This document shows positions 8,674-17,156 of a stretch of DNA of 64,000 nucleotides, piece after piece. The translations under genes and the position numbers were made by a program. Every line of letters starts with the position of its first letter. Position 1 is the first letter of the stretch. Origin of the DNA: Halodesulfovibrio aestuarii DSM 17919 = ATCC 29578 (GTDB taxonomy: Bacteria; Desulfobacterota; Desulfovibrionia; Desulfovibrionales; Desulfovibrionaceae). The notes beneath the pieces were generated by a model. The model saw only the letters and a program-made list of their open reading frames with translations. It was not told the origin of the DNA and made no database searches. The stretch is taken from the NCBI RefSeq assembly GCF_000384815.1, contig NZ_ARQF01000019.1:1-64000 (forward strand), given 5' to 3'.

Positions 8674-9816
8674 TTAAACAACGGCGTCCATGAGCAAATT
8701 GTCACGGTGAATCGCTTCTGTGTAGCAACTGGCACCCATAATGGCTTCCAGTTCATCGCTATGCTTACGCAAAACTTTTTTTAGATCACCGGATGCATAG
8801 TTTGTAAGCCCCATACCAATGACAACATCATCTTCTGAAACAACACGAACAAGGGCACCCTGACCAAATACGCCATCAACACGGATAATCCCTGCCGGAA
8901 GCAAACTTTTGCCACGTTCAACAAGTGCTTTTTCCGCACCGGCATCGACAATGACTGATCCTTCCGGATCAGAATGATAGGCAAGCCAGTATTTGCGGCT
9001 GGAAACTTTTTTGCTATCCGGACAAACCCATGTGCCCATTTTTTCACCGGAAAAGGCTCGAACAATGGCGTCTTTCTGCAAACCGGATATAATAAGTGTC
9101 GGAACACCAAGCTGGGCGGCACGACCAGCAGCAGTGAGCTTGGAGAGCATACCACCTGTACCTACTGTAGTCTTACCGCCACACATAGCCTCAAGATCAA
9201 GAGACTGAATGTCTTCAATAACTTCAATTGGCTTAGCGTTAGAATCACCATCAGGGTTGGAAGTATACACACCTTTTGCAGAAGTGAGATTTATGTACAA
9301 ATCCGCATTCACAACGTTAAGAAGCAAAGAGGCAAGATTATCATTATCCGTAAACGCCAATTCAGCAGTCGCTACCGTATCGTTAGCGTTCACTATAGGA
9401 ATAGCTCGCCACGCAAGCAAGGACGCAAAGGTGTTACGCGCGTTAAGCAGACGATTACGGTCTTTCAAATCATCACGGGTAAGCAGAACTTGTGCAGACA
9501 ACTTGCCGTTGGCGGTAAACTCTTCATTATAAAAATGCATGAGTCTCCCTTGACCAACAGCTGCGGCAGCCTGCTTGTCTGGAACGCCTTTAATCTCACA
9601 ACATGTTTTCAGAACAGTTCTGCCTGCGGCGACCGCACCGGAAGAAACCAGCACAACCTGTGTCCCACGGTCATGCAACTGCGCCAGCTGATGTGTAAGG
9701 TTTTTAATAACGGTAAGGTCAACCCCCAAACCGGAAGTAAGGACAGCGCTACCCACTTTAACAACAACACATTTAGCCTGGTTCAGAACCTGCTCGCGCT
9801 CTTGTTCCCAATCCAT
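8674..9816 (-). CDS. proB: Glutamate 5-kinase with PUA domain
   Basis: The 380-residue length matches the long, PUA-containing form. It makes gamma-glutamyl phosphate, the first step of proline synthesis, in the cytoplasm. The amino-acid-kinase domain begins with VVKVGSAVLTSG, contains VLVSSGAVAAGR near residue 60 and FTDNDNLAS near 150, and a glycine-rich TVGTGGMLSKL near 215. The PUA domain occupies roughly 280-365. It follows obgE by 14 bases on the same strand and is probably co-transcribed with it, an arrangement common in bacteria. A strong terminator separates it from thiD. Confidence 0.95.
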   Translation of the reverse strand: MDWEQEREQVLNQAKCVVVKVGSAVLTSGLGVDLTVIKNLTHQLAQLHDRGTQVVLVSSGAVAAGRTVLKTCCEIKGVPDKQAAAAVGQGRLMHFYNEEFTANGKLSAQVLLTRDDLKDRNRLLNARNTFASLLAWRAIPIVNANDTVATAELAFTDNDNLASLLLNVVNADLYINLTSAKGVYTSNPDGDSNAKPIEVIEDIQSLDLEAMCGGKTTVGTGGMLSKLTAAGRAAQLGVPTLIISGLQKDAIVRAFSGEKMGTWVCPDSKKVSSRKYWLAYHSDPEGSVIVDAGAEKALVERGKSLLPAGIIRVDGVFGQGALVRVVSEDDVVIGMGLTNYASGDLKKVLRKHSDELEAIMGASCYTEAIHRDNLLMDAVV

Positions 9817-9830
9817 GATTCACCTGCGAT

Positions 9831-10949
9831 TTATTCTTCAGTCACCCATACAACTTCTACATCGGAGAAGTCATCGTCATCCTCGTCTTCGTCCTCAGGT
9901 TCCCATGTACGTGCAGTGTTAACTGGCGCGCTCATGTCGAGAGTATCACGAAGTCTCCACATCTCTTCTACCACTTCTTCTACACCAACACCGTCAAGCG
10001 CAGACATGAAGTAGATGGTACGACCATCTTCAGCAGCTTTTTCCTTAAGATGCTCTACAAGCTCTGCATCAGCAAGGTCAATTTTGTTTATGACCTGAAT
10101 CTGCAAACGATCACCGAGCACAGTATCAAACTTAACAAGCTCTTCGTTAATAAGGTCGAAACCGGACCAAGGATCTTCCAAGTCAACGTCTTCAATGCTT
10201 AGAATATGGACGAGGAAACGGGTACGTTCTACGTGCTTCAAAAAGCGGTGTCCAAGCCCCTGACCTTCGTGTGCGCCTTCAATCAGACCCGGAATATCCG
10301 CAATAACCATACGCTGGTCAGTATCATACTCGTTAATCATTACACCAAGATTTGGTGTAAGGGTCGTAAATGCATAATTTGCAATCTTTGGACGAGCAGC
10401 GGATACTTTAGAAATAAAAGTAGATTTGCCAGCATTTGGAAGGCCGAGAAGGCCGGCATCAGCAAGTATTTTAAGCTCAAGACGAACCTTGATCGATTCA
10501 CCTTCTTCACCGGGCTGGGCAAAGCGGGGAGTGCGCATTGTTGCTGATTTAAAAAATTCATTACCATGACCGCCACGCCCGCCGCGACAAAGAAGAATTT
10601 CTTCATCCGGTTCGGAAAGGTCAGCCACAAGTTCTTCAACGCCATCTGCACGAATAGCATAGAGAAGCGTACCAACAGGCAGGTCAAGAATCAGATCCTT
10701 ACCTTTACGGCCGAACATCTGGCTACCGCCACCGGAATGGCCGCCTTCTGCCGCATAGTTACGCTTTAAACGGAAGTCGTAGAGGGAAAGCAATTTGGAG
10801 GAACCGCGTACATACACGCTGCCGCCATCACCGCCGTCGCCGCCGTCCGGACCACCTTTAGGGATAAATTTTTCTCTGCGAAAAGATACGCAGCCGTTGC
10901 CGCCCTTGCCGGCACGAATATTGATGATTGCTTCATCGACAAAACGCAT
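9831..10949 (-). CDS. obgE: GTPase ObgE/CgtA (ribosome assembly and stress)
   Basis: A 372-residue protein with the Gly-rich Obg fold (1-158), a GTPase domain (about 160-335) and a short acidic C-terminal tail (about 353-368). GTP-binding motifs are GLPNAGKS (169-176), DIPG (218-221) and NKID (288-291). It associates with the large ribosomal subunit and couples its late assembly to guanine-nucleotide levels. It follows rplU-rpmA, the classic neighbours, but here a strong terminator lies after rpmA. obgE therefore probably has its own promoter or relies on read-through. It heads an obgE-proB unit. Confidence 0.96.
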   Translation of the reverse strand: MRFVDEAIINIRAGKGGNGCVSFRREKFIPKGGPDGGDGGDGGSVYVRGSSKLLSLYDFRLKRNYAAEGGHSGGGSQMFGRKGKDLILDLPVGTLLYAIRADGVEELVADLSEPDEEILLCRGGRGGHGNEFFKSATMRTPRFAQPGEEGESIKVRLELKILADAGLLGLPNAGKSTFISKVSAARPKIANYAFTTLTPNLGVMINEYDTDQRMVIADIPGLIEGAHEGQGLGHRFLKHVERTRFLVHILSIEDVDLEDPWSGFDLINEELVKFDTVLGDRLQIQVINKIDLADAELVEHLKEKAAEDGRTIYFMSALDGVGVEEVVEEMWRLRDTLDMSAPVNTARTWEPEDEDEDDDDFSDVEVVWVTEE

Positions 10950-11076
10950 AATTAGTTGCCTTGCTTATGGTTAGATTTTTGCGAAATTATATCGCATGTG
11001 CCCGCGTGCGTACAGGGTGAGATATTGTATAACGGGGTACGGAGACATTGCCCGCAGTAAAACCCGCTCTATACAC

Positions 11077-11111
11077 AAAAAAAAGGCGGAAGCGCATTGC
11101 GACTTCCGCCT
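11077..11111 (-). terminator. Intrinsic terminator of rplU-rpmA
   Basis: A perfect 9-bp stem AGGCGGAAG (11084-11092) with CTTCCGCCT (11103-11111) is followed on the minus strand by a T run of eight. It is 22 bases after the rpmA stop. Confidence 0.9.
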
Positions 11112-11133
11112 GTCAGGTCACTATAAAAGTGGA

Positions 11134-11406
11134 TTACTCAGCAGCAAATGGAACAATGCATACACGAGTTTTCACAGCTTTTTTGCGCATGTACTTTTCG
11201 TACTTAACTACGCCGTCAACCTTTGCGAACAGGGTAAAGTCTCTACCCATGCCTACGTTTTCACCAGGGAAAACTTTGGTGCCGAGCTGACGAACAAGGA
11301 TGTTACCAGCAAGAACACTCTGACCACCGTAGCATTTAACGCCACGTCGTTGGCCGTTCGAGTCGCGGCCGTTTCTGGAACTACCACCAGCTTTCTTATG
11401 TGCCAT
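11134..11406 (-). CDS. rpmA: 50S ribosomal protein L27
   Basis: The 90-residue protein begins [16 protein letters not shown], the hallmark of L27, whose flexible N-terminus reaches the peptidyl-transferase centre. It continues with the conserved [20 protein letters not shown] and FAKVDGVV. No N-terminal extension needing Prp cleavage is present, since the frame starts directly at MAHKK. It lies 25 bases after rplU and forms the usual rplU-rpmA unit. Confidence 0.97.
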   Translation of the reverse strand: MAHKKAGGSSRNGRDSNGQRRGVKCYGGQSVLAGNILVRQLGTKVFPGENVGMGRDFTLFAKVDGVVKYEKYMRKKAVKTRVCIVPFAAE

Positions 11407-11431
11407 GATTTACACTCCTTTCAAAAATGAA

Positions 11432-11740
11432 CTAGGCTTCAATGCCTTTGATTTTAAGAGCAGTGTATGCCTGACGGTGACCCTGCTTTTTACGGGAGTC
11501 ATGACGACGACGTTTTTTGAAGATAATAACCTTCTTGCCGCGGCCATGCTCGAGCACTTCAGCGGTAACTTTAGCGCCTTCAACGTAAGGAGCGCCTACG
11601 GAAAGCTCATCACCACCAACCAAAAGAACTTTATCGAGAATGATTTCGCTGCCAGCTTCTGCTTCGAGCTTCTCAACAAAAATTTTTCCGCCTTCTTCAA
11701 CACGGAACTGCTTACCGCCAGTTTCGACGATTGCGTACAT
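11432..11740 (-). CDS. rplU: 50S ribosomal protein L21
   Basis: A 102-residue protein of normal L21 length, with [18 protein letters not shown] at the start and the basic segment [18 protein letters not shown] near the end, which contacts 23S rRNA. It is the first gene of the rplU-rpmA unit, preceded by a GGAGG ribosome site and a candidate sigma70 promoter. Confidence 0.97.
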   Translation of the reverse strand: MYAIVETGGKQFRVEEGGKIFVEKLEAEAGSEIILDKVLLVGGDELSVGAPYVEGAKVTAEVLEHGRGKKVIIFKKRRRHDSRKKQGHRQAYTALKIKGIEA

Positions 11741-11770
11741 AATATTTATCCTCCAAAGAAAGAAAGGTAG

Positions 11771-11801
11771 ACTATACCTCTTTCCAAGGAAAGGGTGTCA
11801 A
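11771..11801 (-). promoter_or_regulatory. Candidate sigma70 promoter of rplU-rpmA
   Basis: On the minus strand a perfect TTGACA (11801-11796) is followed after 19 bases by TATAGT (11776-11771), 30 bases before the rplU start. The spacer is two bases longer than ideal; a shifted, poorer -10 (GGTATA) would give 17. Confidence 0.5.
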
Positions 11802-12064
11802 CCTGGTTTGCTTTTTTAAGAGCAATGTCAAAAGGGAAGCAATGCCCTATCATGTGGATTTGCGATTGACAAGTATCTATTTACACTTTTTAGCCAGTTG
11901 AACCAACAAAAAAGAGAAATACTCCCCGTTATATGGGGCGGGAAAGCTACTGCCTTATTGCTCTGCTTATTTATGCCGCGAACATATCATTGCAGATAAG
12001 AAAATTTATAACTGACAGGACCATACGCTTCTAGTAGTCACTAACTGAGTGTGTCTCATCTCGT

Positions 12065-12118
12065 GTCCGGAGAGAAGTACCGCACCAAGGCCCTCCCCCA
12101 AGGCTTTTCTCTCCGGAC
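12065..12118 (+). ncRNA. Long hairpin, possible part of a small RNA ended by the 12156 terminator
   Basis: A perfect 12-bp stem (GTCCGGAGAGAA, 12065-12076, with 12107-12118) encloses a 30-base loop. A terminator begins 38 bases later. A TTGACA at 11866-11871 lies upstream, but no good -10 follows it. I do not recognise the RNA: it lacks the SRP, tmRNA, RNase P and 6S signatures I know. Confidence 0.35.
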
Positions 12119-12155
12119 CCTGCAATCATTAAGGTTTTACCTTATCCCGATATTT

Positions 12156-12185
12156 AAAAGCCCTGAAATTCAGGGCTTTTTCTTG
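12156..12185 (+). terminator. Rightward intrinsic terminator without an upstream gene
   Basis: An 11-bp perfect stem AAAAGCCCTGA (12156-12166) with TCAGGGCTTTT (12170-12180) continues into a T-rich tail. No protein gene on the plus strand precedes it, which argues for a noncoding transcript. Confidence 0.75.
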
Positions 12186-12712
12186 GCATTTCAACCAACA
12201 ACCTATCCTTACTGTATATTACTCCTGCATCACCAGGCAATTGCAACATTCAAGCCTCGTTATATGCAGCCTTGATAATATTTCAAGCCAATGAAGTTTT
12301 CTTACGTTGTATCTCCAGTTATCAAAACACAAGCCTTCCCCCCCCCACCACAGCATAACAAGCATAGTTACTAACGATGCTATTGCACTCTCCTTTATTG
12401 CCACCTCAAGGCCACAAAAGTACCAACAACACGTTCAAACACAACGTCCCAACACACATATGAGCTTATGCGCTCACTCTACGCATTGAGCACTCTCCCA
12501 AATAGCATCGACACCTGTCTTCGCTGCTGTGCACCACTGCCACACGGCAAAAAACGCTTCCATGACGTGAAACAATTCGTAACACAGTTTCATTTTTCAA
12601 AACAAATAAATACAATTTATTCGCATAAATAATCAATCAAACCGCAAATTGCATGTAACTATATCTTTTTTACCGCTTGCATCTTGAAAAAAATAGCCGT
12701 ATCTAACACTCA

Positions 12713-12982
12713 TATTATTGAGGTGCAGCACTGTTTGTTCCATATAGACAGATGCCAGCTCAAAGGGCAGTCAGCTAACTCCACTTAGCGATCTATCCCT
12801 CCCCCTCAATAATAAGAATTTGTAAGACCTGTGCAATTAGTGGCCATAGTATAAGATGAGATACGATAACGATTTTTTTTACTTGGCATATCCGGTTCTT
12901 CTCCACTTTCCGGATAACCGCACACTAAGTACTTGTCTAACATTTAGCCCGCTTTCGTGGCAGAAAGCGGGCTCTTTTTTTT
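12713..12982 (+). ncRNA. Candidate structured noncoding RNA (three-way junction plus terminator)
   Basis: An 11-bp perfect outer stem (TATTATTGAGG, 12713-12723, with 12804-12814) encloses an inner ATAGA/TCTAT helix (12744-12748/12792-12796). That helix closes two hairpins, TGCC/GGCA (12753-12756/12766-12769) and GCTAA/TTAGC (12774-12778/12785-12789). Further on are a 7-bp hairpin (12889-12895/12910-12916) and the strong terminator at 12946-12982. A possible promoter, TTGCAT with a 17-base spacer and TATCTA, lies just upstream (about 12678-12706). No coding gene is present between promoter and terminator. The layout fits a small RNA of about 270 bases or an orphan riboswitch-like leader. No known family is recognised. 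Confidence 0.45.
12946..12982 (+). terminator. Strong rightward intrinsic terminator
   Basis: A 10-bp stem AGCCCGCTTT (12946-12955) with AAAGCGGGCT (12964-12973), followed by C and a run of eight T. It ends the candidate RNA at 12713, since no protein gene precedes it. Confidence 0.85.
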
Positions 12983-13401
12983 ACCCACAGCGCATTACAT
13001 TCTTCCCAATCAGCATCTTCAATAAAAAAACACTGCATACTAGCAGCGCTCTTTACTACAAACAAAAGCCACACACCAAACAAATCACGTACTCTTAACA
13101 TCGTGCACTGTTCAACGCTCTTTTTTGTTTGCATATAAAGCAACTTTTTTCATTTTATGCACTTTTGTTCCATTGATTCTATCAGAAACCACAACAGCCT
13201 AACTTCACTATGCAAACATACCTTCATAATCTACTTTGCAAACCTCGTAACCATGGTTCGGCAGTTATGTCCAAAAACTTTACCAATCAAATTAAGACAT
13301 TATATGTAGGTGCTGATATAGCAATAAAAGCTGTTGCGAATGAGAGAGGTAGCACGTAAAAATACTACGTAGAACATATTGACGAACAAGGACTGAATCT
13401 T

Positions 13402-14268
13402 ATGAAAGGCATTATCCTCGCTGGAGGCTCCGGCACACGACTGTACCCGATTACTCGCGGAGTATGTAAGCAGCTGTTACCAGTATACGACAAGCCGATG
13501 ATATACTACCCACTGTCAACTCTTATGCTTGCAGGCATTCGCGAAATCTGCATTATATCTACTCCGGAAGATCTTCCCCGATTTAAAGGAATGTTTGGAG
13601 ACGGCTCCCAGCTCGGATTACAACTAGAATACATTGAACAGCCCAAACCGGAAGGTCTGGCGCAAGCATTTATTCTTGCCGAAGAATTCATCGAAACCTC
13701 TTCCGTCAGTCTTATCCTCGGCGACAACCTGTTCTACAGCGACGGCTTGACAGAAATGCTGGAACGTTGCGCCACGACGACACACGGTGGAGTTGTTTTC
13801 GGTTACCATGTGCAAGACCCGCAGCGCTATGGCGTTGTGGAATTTGACGCAGATTTCAACGCATTGAGCGTAGAAGAAAAACCGGAGGAACCTCGTTCCT
13901 CTTACGCGGTCACGGGGCTGTATTTCTTTGACAACCGTGCGGTAGAATTTGCCAAGCAAATCAAACCGTCACCTCGTGGTGAACTTGAGATTACTGATAT
14001 TGTAGACATGTATCTGCAGGAAGGGACTCTTAAAGTAGAAGTACTTGGTCGAGGCATGGCATGGCTGGACACTGGAACATTTGATTCCATGCAGCAGGCA
14101 TCTTCCTTTGTACAAACAGTGCAGAACAGACAAGGATTGAAAATTGCCTGCATTGAAGAAGTTGCTTTTAATAAAGGGTATATAAATAAAGAGCAGTTAC
14201 GTGAATTAGCTCAGCCAATGCTCAAAAATGACTATGGTCAATACTTGATGCGACTCGTGGGTGCATAG
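13402..14268 (+). CDS. rmlA: Glucose-1-phosphate thymidylyltransferase
   Basis: A 288-residue nucleotidyltransferase of normal RmlA/RfbA length. It makes dTDP-glucose from dTTP and glucose-1-phosphate, the first step toward dTDP-rhamnose and related sugars for lipopolysaccharide or capsule. The signature [11 protein letters not shown] is near residue 8, followed by [20 protein letters not shown], and LGDNLFY near residue 110; the product-specific [13 protein letters not shown] lies near 218. An AAGGA ribosome site precedes the ATG. The other rml genes (B, C, D) are not adjacent. It stands alone, ended by a bidirectional terminator. Confidence 0.95.
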   Translation: MKGIILAGGSGTRLYPITRGVCKQLLPVYDKPMIYYPLSTLMLAGIREICIISTPEDLPRFKGMFGDGSQLGLQLEYIEQPKPEGLAQAFILAEEFIETSSVSLILGDNLFYSDGLTEMLERCATTTHGGVVFGYHVQDPQRYGVVEFDADFNALSVEEKPEEPRSSYAVTGLYFFDNRAVEFAKQIKPSPRGELEITDIVDMYLQEGTLKVEVLGRGMAWLDTGTFDSMQQASSFVQTVQNRQGLKIACIEEVAFNKGYINKEQLRELAQPMLKNDYGQYLMRLVGA

Positions 14269-14282
14269 CTTTTAAAAGATTA

Positions 14283-14338
14283 AAAAAAAGAAAAAGACCG
14301 TTACGCAATTGCCAATACGTAACGATCTTTTTCTTTGT
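14283..14338. terminator. Bidirectional terminator between rmlA and a small membrane-protein gene
   Basis: A stem AAAGACCGTTACG (about 14293-14305) pairs with CGTAACGATCTTT (14318-14330) with one mismatch. It has a T-rich tail on the plus strand and a longer T run on the minus strand. It can serve the convergent genes on both sides. Confidence 0.8.
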
Positions 14339-14393
14339 AGACATACCATTTTGGGTTTTCCCCGAAAAACGGGAGAAACCAGTAACCAAGGTT

Positions 14394-14534
14394 CTAATGG
14401 TCGAGATGTTCACCTTTTTTAATGCGGTAAACCGCAGTGGAACAAATAACCACAAAGTAAATAAATATAAGACCAACACCCACAAAGCCCTGTGGGGTTG
14501 AGTGCATCATGCCTTCAAAAAGCTCACCTAACAT
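14394..14534 (-). CDS. Small single-pass membrane protein (46 residues)
   Basis: This short frame starts at ATG 14534 with a clear AAAGGAG ribosome site and encodes 46 residues. A hydrophilic N-terminus (MLGELFEGMMHSTPQ) is followed by one hydrophobic segment (about 16-36) and a charged C-terminus (YRIKKGEHLDH). The positive residues after the helix predict the N-terminus outside and the C-terminus inside. I do not recognise a family; small accessory subunits of oxidases or symporters have this look. It is isolated, convergent with rmlA, and ended by the shared terminator. Confidence 0.6.
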   Translation of the reverse strand: MLGELFEGMMHSTPQGFVGVGLIFIYFVVICSTAVYRIKKGEHLDH

Positions 14535-14717
14535 AGCTCCACTCCTTTACTCTTTCCTATAACCCCTGCAACGCAAAAAAATTAGTTGCGCTATTTAGTA
14601 AAAATGTCAAGATCAGTTTTGCAAAATCAGTAAAACTTTTTTCTGTTATTCCTTGTAACACAAGGCATATTACTTTTTATAATCATTTCTTCTACTTTCA
14701 TCTTAACCGGATTTCAT

Positions 14718-16118
14718 ATGACAACCAAAGATTCACAGTTCGCTAAGGGCGACACTCTTACCGTGACCATCGACGCACTCGCAACTGGCGGGAAAGCACT
14801 TACACGTTTAGACGGCATGGTAATTTTCATGGACAGGGGGCTCCCCGGCCAAACTGTTGAAGTAAAAATCACTAAAAAGAAAAAACGATTTGCAGAAGCT
14901 GTCCTCTCCAAAGTTATCAGTGACGCTCCTGATCAAATCACTCCACGCTGCGGCCATTTCGGCACATGCGGCGGCTGCCTGTGGCAGAATATGGAATATA
15001 GCAAACAGCTTGAATGGAAAAAACGTTTCGTATCCGACAGCCTGAGCCGCATTGCTGGCGCACAAGATCTCGAGATTAACGACCCGATCCCGTCCCCCGA
15101 CACCTTCTACTACCGTAACAAAATGGAATTTGCGTTCGGTGACAAGCAAGGTGACATCACTGTCGGATTGCGCCGCTACGGAACTCACAATGTTGTAGAC
15201 CTGCAGGAATGTTACCTGCAGACCGAACACACCATGGAAATTCTTGACCTCGTGCGTGAATTCGTAAATTCAACACCGGCATTGACTGCGTATGACCCAA
15301 ATACCCGCCGTGGCTACCTGCGTTTTCTCGTCATTCGTGAGACGAAGCACACTAACCAGTGCATGGTACAAATAATCACCTGTAAAGATACGACTAACGG
15401 AGACCAGCAACACCGCGCCATCCGTCAGCTCGGACAGCTTCTGCAGGAGCGTATGAATGTAACAACCTTCATACACTCACTTCGCACGCACACCTCACAG
15501 GTTGCATATGGTGAAAAAACATATGTTGTTCTGGGGCAGAAATCCCTCACCGAAGTACTAAACTTCGAAAACGGTATGCCTTCTCTTTCCCTTGCATCCC
15601 ATGCAGACGGTTTCTTCCAGGTAAATACAGACGCAACGGCACGTCTTTACGGTACAGCCATTGACCTTGCAGAACTTTCCGGCACTGAAAAAGTCTGGGA
15701 TCTGTACTGTGGAGTGGGCGGTATTGCCCTTTCGGCAGCCCCTAATGCATCCGAAGTTTTTGGTATGGAAATCACCCCGCAGGCAATCGCATCTGCAAAT
15801 GAAAACGCAAAAATCAACAACATCGAAAATGTTCGATTCGTCAGCGGTGACGTACGCAGTGCACTGGAAAACGAATCTTCCAAGCCGGATGTAGTATTTG
15901 TTGATCCGCCGCGTTCTGGTATGAATCAGGAAGTTGTAGACTTAATTATGGAGCGTACGCCGCAGCGCATTATCTATGTTTCCTGCGACCCTGCTACACA
16001 AGCACGCGACATTGCGACACTGAGCGCGCTATATACTGTTACAGCTGTCCAACCTGTTGATTTATTTCCGCAGACTGCACATATTGAAAACATTATCCGC
16101 CTCGACTTAACCAACTAA
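14718..16118 (+). CDS. rlmD: 23S rRNA (uracil-C5)-methyltransferase with Fe-S cluster, RlmD/RumA type
   Basis: The 466-residue protein has an N-terminal TRAM domain (about 10-65), then Cys78, Cys84 and Cys87 in the segment CGHFGTCGGCLWQ and a fourth Cys near 167, which would bind a 4Fe-4S cluster. The SAM-binding Rossmann domain contains VWDLYCGVGGIALS (about 326-340). The catalytic cysteine lies in YVSCDPATQARD near 415, and DLFPQTAHIENI ends the protein as in the whole TrmA/RlmC/RlmD group. It methylates a uridine of 23S rRNA (U1939 in E. coli for RlmD). The exact target among RlmC/RlmD-type enzymes is inferred. It is followed by its own terminator. Confidence 0.9.
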   Translation: MTTKDSQFAKGDTLTVTIDALATGGKALTRLDGMVIFMDRGLPGQTVEVKITKKKKRFAEAVLSKVISDAPDQITPRCGHFGTCGGCLWQNMEYSKQLEWKKRFVSDSLSRIAGAQDLEINDPIPSPDTFYYRNKMEFAFGDKQGDITVGLRRYGTHNVVDLQECYLQTEHTMEILDLVREFVNSTPALTAYDPNTRRGYLRFLVIRETKHTNQCMVQIITCKDTTNGDQQHRAIRQLGQLLQERMNVTTFIHSLRTHTSQVAYGEKTYVVLGQKSLTEVLNFENGMPSLSLASHADGFFQVNTDATARLYGTAIDLAELSGTEKVWDLYCGVGGIALSAAPNASEVFGMEITPQAIASANENAKINNIENVRFVSGDVRSALENESSKPDVVFVDPPRSGMNQEVVDLIMERTPQRIIYVSCDPATQARDIATLSALYTVTAVQPVDLFPQTAHIENIIRLDLTN

Positions 16119-16130
16119 CAATTGCCACTT

Positions 16131-16166
16131 AAAAAAGAGCGGGACAGTTTGTCCCGCTCTTTTTTG
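16131..16166 (+). terminator. Intrinsic terminator of rlmD
   Basis: A perfect 15-bp stem AAAAAAGAGCGGGAC (16131-16145) with its complement from 16151, a 5-base loop and a T run. It is 12 bases after the stop codon. Confidence 0.92.
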
Positions 16167-16406
16167 TCCCCTTCTCCCTAATGACACACTCTATGGTAAC
16201 CTACCAAATACAAGCTTGCTTCAAATCAGAAAAAGGACATTCCTCCCTCTTTCTGCAAACTTTTGCACGCACGCCAGTACTGCTGGAGCTAGTCACAAAA
16301 CCCAGTTATTTGTCCACTCAACCAGCTTGTTTTGTGTGAAAAAAAGAACAAAAAAGCAGCTTCATAAGTTGACGCAGGGTACCACGCGTGATAACTCCAA
16401 AACAAC

Positions 16407-16424
16407 TTGTGAACGATTGCACGA
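16407..16424 (+). promoter_or_regulatory. Candidate Rex operator upstream of atpI-atpB-atpE
   Basis: The sequence TTGTGAACGATTGCACGA matches the Rex consensus TTGTGAAnnnnTTCACAA at 12 of 14 fixed positions. It lies 48 bases before the first atp gene. The rex gene is at the end of this same gene block, and Rex control of atp genes has been proposed for Desulfovibrio. Confidence 0.55.
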
Positions 16425-16471
16425 AGTGATCTAGCTTATGCAGCACTTTCGCACGCTAAGGGAAATCATTT

Positions 16472-16747
16472 ATGGTCGTTAAGAAAAACAAGGGAGCTAA
16501 TCCCGGAAAATACGTTGATACAATGGGAACAGTCGGAACGATTGGTCTGCACATGGTATCTCACCCCGCTGTGGGGGCGGTGGCCGGTTATTTTCTGGAT
16601 GATTGGTTAGGAACGAAGCCTTGGATGTTCATAGCATTTTTGATTCTCGGCGTAATTGCCGGTTTCAGAGCTGTGTATGCTGACACAAAAAAGGTAATGA
16701 GGAATCAGGAAAGAGAAGATAATGAAAGATTTCAACGAAAAGATTGA
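16472..16747 (+). CDS. AtpZ/AtpI-type small membrane protein of the ATP synthase operon
   Basis: A 91-residue protein with a short hydrophilic N-terminus and two membrane segments (about 24-44 and 51-70) separated by DDWLGTKPW, the signature of the ATPase_gene1 (AtpZ) family. These proteins help assemble the c-ring or carry Mg2+/Ca2+ with AtpI; the exact role is debated. It is the first gene of the atp locus and overlaps the next gene by 26 bases, indicating translational coupling. An AAGGGA ribosome site precedes the ATG. Confidence 0.82.
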   Translation: MVVKKNKGANPGKYVDTMGTVGTIGLHMVSHPAVGAVAGYFLDDWLGTKPWMFIAFLILGVIAGFRAVYADTKKVMRNQEREDNERFQRKD

Positions 16748-17153
16748 AAAGCATCTGTATTCAAAAGGATTCAGACTGCCTGACATCCGCTCGATTCTTC
16801 GCATCCAGATTCAACTCTGCGGCATTGCCATAATTGCAGCATTATGCACAGTCTGGTTTAGCATGTGGCCAATTACATTTGCAATTGGGGCAGTAATAGC
16901 CACATTTAGTTTCTTCTCAGTTGCCAAGTTCATACAGCAAATCATCTTGCGCGAATATGACCGAAGTATGCTGTGGGGAATGCTTTTCAGATTTTATGGA
17001 CGTCTGCTTATCGTCGGAGTGGTAGTTGCCGCTTTGATTGCAAAGGCACATGTTCCTATGATGGCACTTGTGTCCGGTTTGGCTACAAGTATGGTAACGA
17101 TGCTCATCTGGATGATTTCCAATCAGAATGAGCGGAAAACCAAGGAGGCTTAG
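16722..17153 (+). CDS. atpI: ATP synthase assembly protein I
   Basis: This 143-residue protein has four predicted membrane segments (about 33-50, 52-72, 88-108, 112-132) and fits the ATP_synt_I (AtpI) family found just before atpB. It is thought to help c-ring assembly. It overlaps the AtpZ-like gene by 26 bases and ends 3 bases before the atpB ATG, so all four genes form one unit. The start ATG 16722 has an AGGAAAGAGA site upstream. Confidence 0.8.
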   Translation: MKDFNEKIEKHLYSKGFRLPDIRSILRIQIQLCGIAIIAALCTVWFSMWPITFAIGAVIATFSFFSVAKFIQQIILREYDRSMLWGMLFRFYGRLLIVGVVVAALIAKAHVPMMALVSGLATSMVTMLIWMISNQNERKTKEA

Positions 17154-17156
17154 GAT

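Larger units (their letters stand above)
11741..13401. other. 1.66-kb noncoding block between divergent rplU and rmlA
   Basis: No open frame here has a ribosome site and convincing protein features. The block contains a 12-bp-stem hairpin followed by a terminator (12065-12185), a second structured segment followed by a strong terminator (12713-12982), a run of nine C residues (12338-12346) and AT-rich stretches. Two rightward terminators without an upstream gene imply one or two noncoding transcripts. The last 400 bases before rmlA presumably hold its promoter. Confidence 0.6.
16119..16471. other. Intergenic region and regulatory segment upstream of the atpI-atpB-atpE operon
   Basis: After the rlmD terminator there is a stretch without a convincing gene. 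A 72-codon open frame near 16216 lacks a ribosome site and protein-like composition. The right part holds a candidate Rex operator at 16407-16424 and an AAGGGA ribosome site for the first atp gene. I cannot assign a confident -35/-10 pair. Confidence 0.5.

Noticed and set aside
12338-12346. Run of nine C as a phase-variation tract
   Set aside because: It is not inside a supported gene or between promoter elements.
12713-12982. Assignment of the structured RNA to 6S, SRP, tmRNA or RNase P
   Set aside because: None of the conserved segments of these RNAs is present, and size and folding differ.
12937-13143. 68-codon minus-strand frame with ordinary codon use
   Set aside because: Its 3' part coincides with the strong rightward terminator, it has no clear ribosome site, and the protein resembles nothing known.
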